From positions 36,753,549 to 36,817,548 of the forward strand of contig NC_088804.1 in the NCBI RefSeq assembly GCF_011386835.1: a stretch of DNA of 64,000 bases, given 5' to 3'. Shown piece by piece: positions 60,761 through 64,000 of the stretch. Under the pieces are notes generated by a model that saw only the letters and a list, made by a program, of their open reading frames with translations, ran no database searches and was not told the origin of the DNA. The stretch is from Chrysemys picta bellii. Taxonomy: Eukaryota; Chordata; Testudines; Emydidae. Within the stretch, counting starts at the first letter, position 1, and each line of letters opens with the position of its first letter. Both the position numbers and the translations under genes were made by a program.

Positions 60761-61057
60761 GGCTTGGTCTACACTACCCCCCCTAATTCGAACTAAGGTA
60801 CGCAACTTCAGCTACGTGAATAACGTAGCTGAAGTTCGAAGTACCTTATTTCGAATTAGTTCAAACTTACCTTGGTCCACACTCGGCAGGCAGGCTCCCC
60901 CGTCGACTCCGCGGTACTCCTCTCGGCGAGCTGGAGTACCGCAGTCGACGGCGAGCACTTCCGGGTTCGACTTATCGCGTCCAGACTAGACGCGATAAGT
61001 CGAACCCAGAAGTTCGATTTCCAGCCGTCGAACTTGCCGGTAAGTGTAGCCAAGGCC
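60761..61057. mobile_element. Three-hairpin Harbinger MITE (297 bp)
   Basis: The termini GGCTTGGTCTACACTAC and GTAAGTGTAGCCAAGGCC are inverted, with TCA duplicated at 60758-60760 and 61058-61060. Three hairpins lie inside: AACTTCAGCTACGTG..., CCGTCGACTCCGCG..., and GGGTTCGACTTATCGCG.... The order is the reverse of 47963 and 63060, so it lies in the other orientation. It ends about 620 bp upstream of the ATP2C2 start codon. Confidence 0.88.
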
Positions 61058-61515
61058 TCACTCACACACACACACAGATTCAAACATTTCTTAAGGAAGC
61101 TTTTCCCCAGTGATTCCCCCCCACTCACCTTGTGAACTTACAAACAGCTCAGCAGTGACTATAACCTGCATTTGCACGGAGCTGCCTGCGGAAAACAATC
61201 CACCATTTCTGCCTAATGCTGAAGTACAGCACAAGGTGCTGCTGTTGCATTTTATCAGAGAGTGTGGAAAACAATAGAGCTGAAAGACCTCCAGGTGCAA
61301 AAGTCAATTGCTTTACACTCCCTTAACAGCTACTGCATCCTGAGTTACAGCCAAGACTGCTCCATACAAATACTAACCCTGTTTTTGACTAAGCACACAC
61401 AGGAATCCTTTGGCATGGCATTGAATGAGCTAAGCACTCTGTAGGTATCTGCTGCTCTGAGCAACCAGAGTGAAGGAGGGTGTGCAGCCTCTCCCAGGCA
61501 CCTGTGGCTGGCAGT

Positions 61516-61524
61516 GGGCGTGGC
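61516..61524 (+). promoter_or_regulatory. GC/CACCC-type box upstream of ATP2C2
   Basis: GGGCGTGGC is a KLF/Sp-type site, about 160 bp before the ATP2C2 ATG and followed by TTCCTC. It is a plausible promoter element, but the transcription start is unknown. Confidence 0.25.
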
Positions 61525-61647
61525 TTCCTCTGTAGGCATCAGGTAACACCTGCCTATCCCTCTTGTGTAGCTACAACCTGGGCTTGCAAGGGAATTCGAG
61601 CCACAGCCAGGAACAGGTGTCATTCAAGCAACAGCAGCAGTAGCAGA

Positions 61648-61668
61648 ATGAGGAGCGGCTGCTGCTGA
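61648..61668 (+). other. Short uORF before ATP2C2
   Basis: ATG at 61648 starts a six-codon frame (MRSGCC, TGA at 61666) that ends 13 bases before the main start codon. It would be in the 5' UTR if transcription begins upstream, which is not shown. Confidence 0.4.
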
Positions 61669-61681
61669 GGCAAAGAGAAAG

Positions 61682-61780
61682 ATGGTAGAAAGACGCTTCT
61701 CCAAACTCTTCCAGAAAGGGTCACTTTTCCGCTTAGCCCAGAAATACCAGTCAGTTGGGAATGGGGAGCCAGAAGGGGAG
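61682..61780 (+). CDS. ATP2C2: ATP2C2 (SPCA2) first coding exon, residues 1-33
   Basis: The ATG at 61682 (A at -3, G at +4) opens a 33-codon exon that begins MVERRFSKLF and contains QKYQSVGNGEPEGE, followed by a phase-0 GTAAGG donor at 61781. It matches the start I recall for human ATP2C2 (MVEGRVSEFL ... RQYQALE). SPCA2 is a P-type ATPase of the Golgi/secretory pathway that transports Ca2+ and Mn2+; this exon covers only the cytosolic N-terminus, before the actuator and catalytic domains. Position downstream of WFDC1 on the same strand, as in human 16q24, supports the call. No second exon is recognised before the window ends. Confidence 0.85.
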
Positions 61781-62456
61781 GTAAGGATTCCCTATGCCTC
61801 TTGCCTGTAAGTTATGAAATGTGGTGTGTAGATGGGGCTAAGCGTACTGTGCGTTGCTGGCAACATTACATCTCTATTAGCTATGGCAGTTTTGCGGTGC
61901 TACTTTGTTTTATCGTAAAATGGAGGATAATATTAACGATGACACCGACCTGCCTATTGGGGTTTTGTGTGGGTTAATTAACGTGTGTGCAAGCTGAATA
62001 GCTCTACAGTAAATCCTAAGTATAAACATTCATTTTCATGTCAAGGCTTCGCTAACTATACTCAGATTTGCAGCATATGTCATTGTGTTGGCACTGACTT
62101 TAGGGTCAGACAGATTTAAACAATGCAGGCCTGTATTCTGAGCAGAAAGGCCCAAGGATGTGAATGAGTCTGAACTTCCAAACGAACATTTCTGAAATAT
62201 ACATTTTTTGGTGTCCCCTCTATTTGCCACTGAATGTGAGAGAATGAAATTGTTGGTTTCTGTGGTTTTCCATATGTTCAACTTTCTTTTTTTACATTTT
62301 TCCTCTAGCCACGCTGTAAGCTCTCTGGGGCTGTGCCTGCCTCTTATTACTATGGGTTTGTCCAGTGCAATGGTGTTCTGATTTCCATTGAGGTCTCTAG
62401 GGTCTATTGTAATAGAATTAATAATAATGACAGGATTGGATATTTTCAAGTAACAA

Positions 62457-62660
62457 TGGGGGGGGGTAGCTTAATGGTTTGAGCATTGGCCTGCTAAACC
62501 CAGAATTGTGAGTTCAATCCTTGAGCAGACCACTTAGGGATCTGGGGCAAAAAGTCAGTACTTGGTCCTTCTAGTGAAGGCAGGGGGCTAGGCTCAGCTC
62601 AATGACCTTTCAGGGTCCCTTCCAGTTCTAGGAGATAGGTATATTTCCATATATTATTAT
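62457..62660 (+). mobile_element. tRNA-derived SINE
   Basis: A box TAGCTTAATGG (62467-62477), B box GAGTTCAATCC (62510-62520), and the CR1-like tail, ending in an ATT-rich run. It is the same family as 20403-20592. Confidence 0.85.
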
Positions 62661-63059
62661 TAAAGTGTGAACCAAATCCTGATCCTTGCCATACTCATGT
62701 GAGGTGTTGACCTTTGGACCCATTCACATGGGTAAGAGGAATCTGATTTCATCTTTTCTTCCATACCTGGATAGATTCTTTCTGGTTATAACACTACATT
62801 GCTTTCCCTCCTTGGCATTTGCACCTTCCAAATACTTCTGGCAGTTATGTGCCCCTTAATCATCATTTGCCCAAGCTCTGTTTATCACAGATAATATTCT
62901 TAATCTTTCTTCAAAAGCTATTCCCTCCAACTCTCTAATCTGCTCTTCATTCCTTCCCATTTGTCATCTTCTTTCTAGTATCAAGTTGGCCAAAACTGTT
63001 GGCAGTATTATATGTGTAGCCTCACTAGTGCTACACAGAGAAAGGGAGAGGGAGACCAA

Positions 63060-63344
63060 GGGCTTGTCTATATTTACCGCGCTGGTTCGGCGGCAGGCAA
63101 TCGAACTTCTTGGTTCGATTTATCGCGTCTAGTCTGGACACGATAAATCGAACTCAGAAGTGCTCCCCGTCGACTCCGGTAATCCTGCTCGCCGCGAGGA
63201 GTACGCGGAGTCGACGGGGGAGCCTGCCTGCCGGGTCTGGACGGCGGTAAATTCGAACTAAGGTACGTCGACTTCAGCTACGTTATTCACATAGCTGAAG
63301 TTGCGTACCTTAGTTCGATTTGGGGGTTTAGTGTAGACCAAGCC
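63060..63344. mobile_element. Three-hairpin Harbinger MITE (285 bp)
   Basis: The termini GGGCTTGTCTATATTTAC and TTTAGTGTAGACCAAGCC are inverted, flanked by CAA (63057-63059) and TAA (63345-63347). The hairpins are TCGATTTATCGCGTC..., CCGTCGACTCCGG..., and TCGACTTCAGCTACG..., the same order as at 47963. Confidence 0.8.
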
Positions 63345-63676
63345 TAAGACCATCCTCTTTCTGCACCTGTATGTGATGCTATGGCATAAACAGGCCAACT
63401 TCACAGAGTAAAATGGAGACATAGCTGGGATGCCAAAAATTATTTCTGATCTTGCTGTGATGTGAGATTAAGATAGCAAAATAATTTCTCTCTTTTGGTA
63501 ACATGTTAACCCAATAAAGAAGACTGTAGATGCAGTTTTTAAACTCTAGTCCATTGATTTGGCCAATATTCGAGTGAGGGTCCAGTCACTTGTCCACGGT
63601 CAGGGAACTATAGTCAGTCAGTAGCTTATTCTGAATTAGAACTTGCAGTCTTCTGGCTTTGCCATTCTCTCTACAG

Positions 63677-64000
63677 CAGTGTTTCCCAAACTTGGGACAC
63701 CGCTTGTTTAGGGAAAGCCCCTGGCGGGCCGGGCCAGTTTGTTTACCTGCCGCGTCCGCCGGTTCGGCCGATCGCAGCTCCCAGTGGCCATGGTTCACTG
63801 CTCCAGGCCAATGGGAGCTGCTGGAAGCCGTGGCCAGCACATCCCTCAGCCCGCGTCGCTCCCTGCAGCTCCCATTGGCCTGGAGCTGCGAACCGCAGCC
63901 AGTGGGAGCCGTGATCGGCCAAACCTGCGGACGCGGCAGGTAAACAAACCAGCCTGGCCCGCCAGGGGCTTTCCCTAAATAAGTGGCGTCCCAAGTTTGG
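63677..64000. mobile_element. GC-rich hAT near-palindrome, cut by window end
   Basis: It begins CAGTGTTTCCCAAACTTGGG and is nearly complete at the edge (CCCAAGTTTGG). It is related to 46220-46552. The right flank is outside the window. Confidence 0.85.

Larger units (their letters stand above)
61781..64000 (+). other. ATP2C2 intron 1 (partial)
   Basis: It runs from GTAAGG to the window end. It holds a SINE, a Harbinger MITE and a partial hAT element. No exon 2 was seen. Confidence 0.7.

Noticed and set aside
62036..62449. 137-codon minus-strand frame in ATP2C2 intron 1
   Set aside because: No recognisable domain; treated as a chance frame.
47963..63344. CRISPR-like spaced repeats from recurring GTCGACTCCG blocks
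   Set aside because: The recurrences are hairpin arms of separate Harbinger MITEs, and the genome is vertebrate.

Overview
The window reads as nuclear DNA from a non-avian sauropsid, most likely a turtle. This is inferred from its repeats: CR1 LINE 3' ends, a tRNA-derived SINE with a CR1-like tail, many 220-370 bp hAT MITEs with 8-bp target duplications, Harbinger-type hairpin MITEs, ERV solo LTRs and Penelope-like fragments. A crocodilian is a less likely alternative. There is no bacterial or organellar signal, and most open frames are chance or repeat-derived.

Two protein-coding genes can be supported, both on the + strand. WFDC1 (a secreted single-WAP-domain protein, also called ps20) is present as six coding exons: 25892-26047, 37710-37905, 39698-39781, 44297-44437, 47536-47577 and 48538-48596. 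They join in phase into a 225-codon protein with GT/AG borders throughout. A donor just after the stop predicts a further untranslated exon, for which 52086 to about 52560 is the best candidate. About 13 kb past the WFDC1 stop, 61682-61780 is the first coding exon of ATP2C2 (SPCA2, a secretory-pathway Ca2+/Mn2+ ATPase), whose remaining exons lie beyond the window. The order WFDC1 then ATP2C2, head to tail, matches human 16q24.

Layout: 1-25.9 kb is intergenic and repeat-rich, with no recognisable gene. 25.9-48.6 kb is WFDC1 with introns full of mobile elements, the largest a CR1 copy split by a hAT element. 48.6-61.6 kb holds the probable WFDC1 3' UTR exon and two large hAT elements (1.07 and 1.24 kb) whose cores are G/C-rich minisatellite. 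61.6-64 kb is the start of ATP2C2 and its first intron.

The most interesting signal is in the repeats. Two families of short elements carry a segment matching the hammerhead ribozyme core (CTGANGA, stem II, GAAA, a tiny stem III and a TC cleavage site). Several copies have an inverted piece joined to a direct piece between 8-14 bp target duplications. Both traits are those of Penelope-like retroelements, and the assignment is an inference from them.
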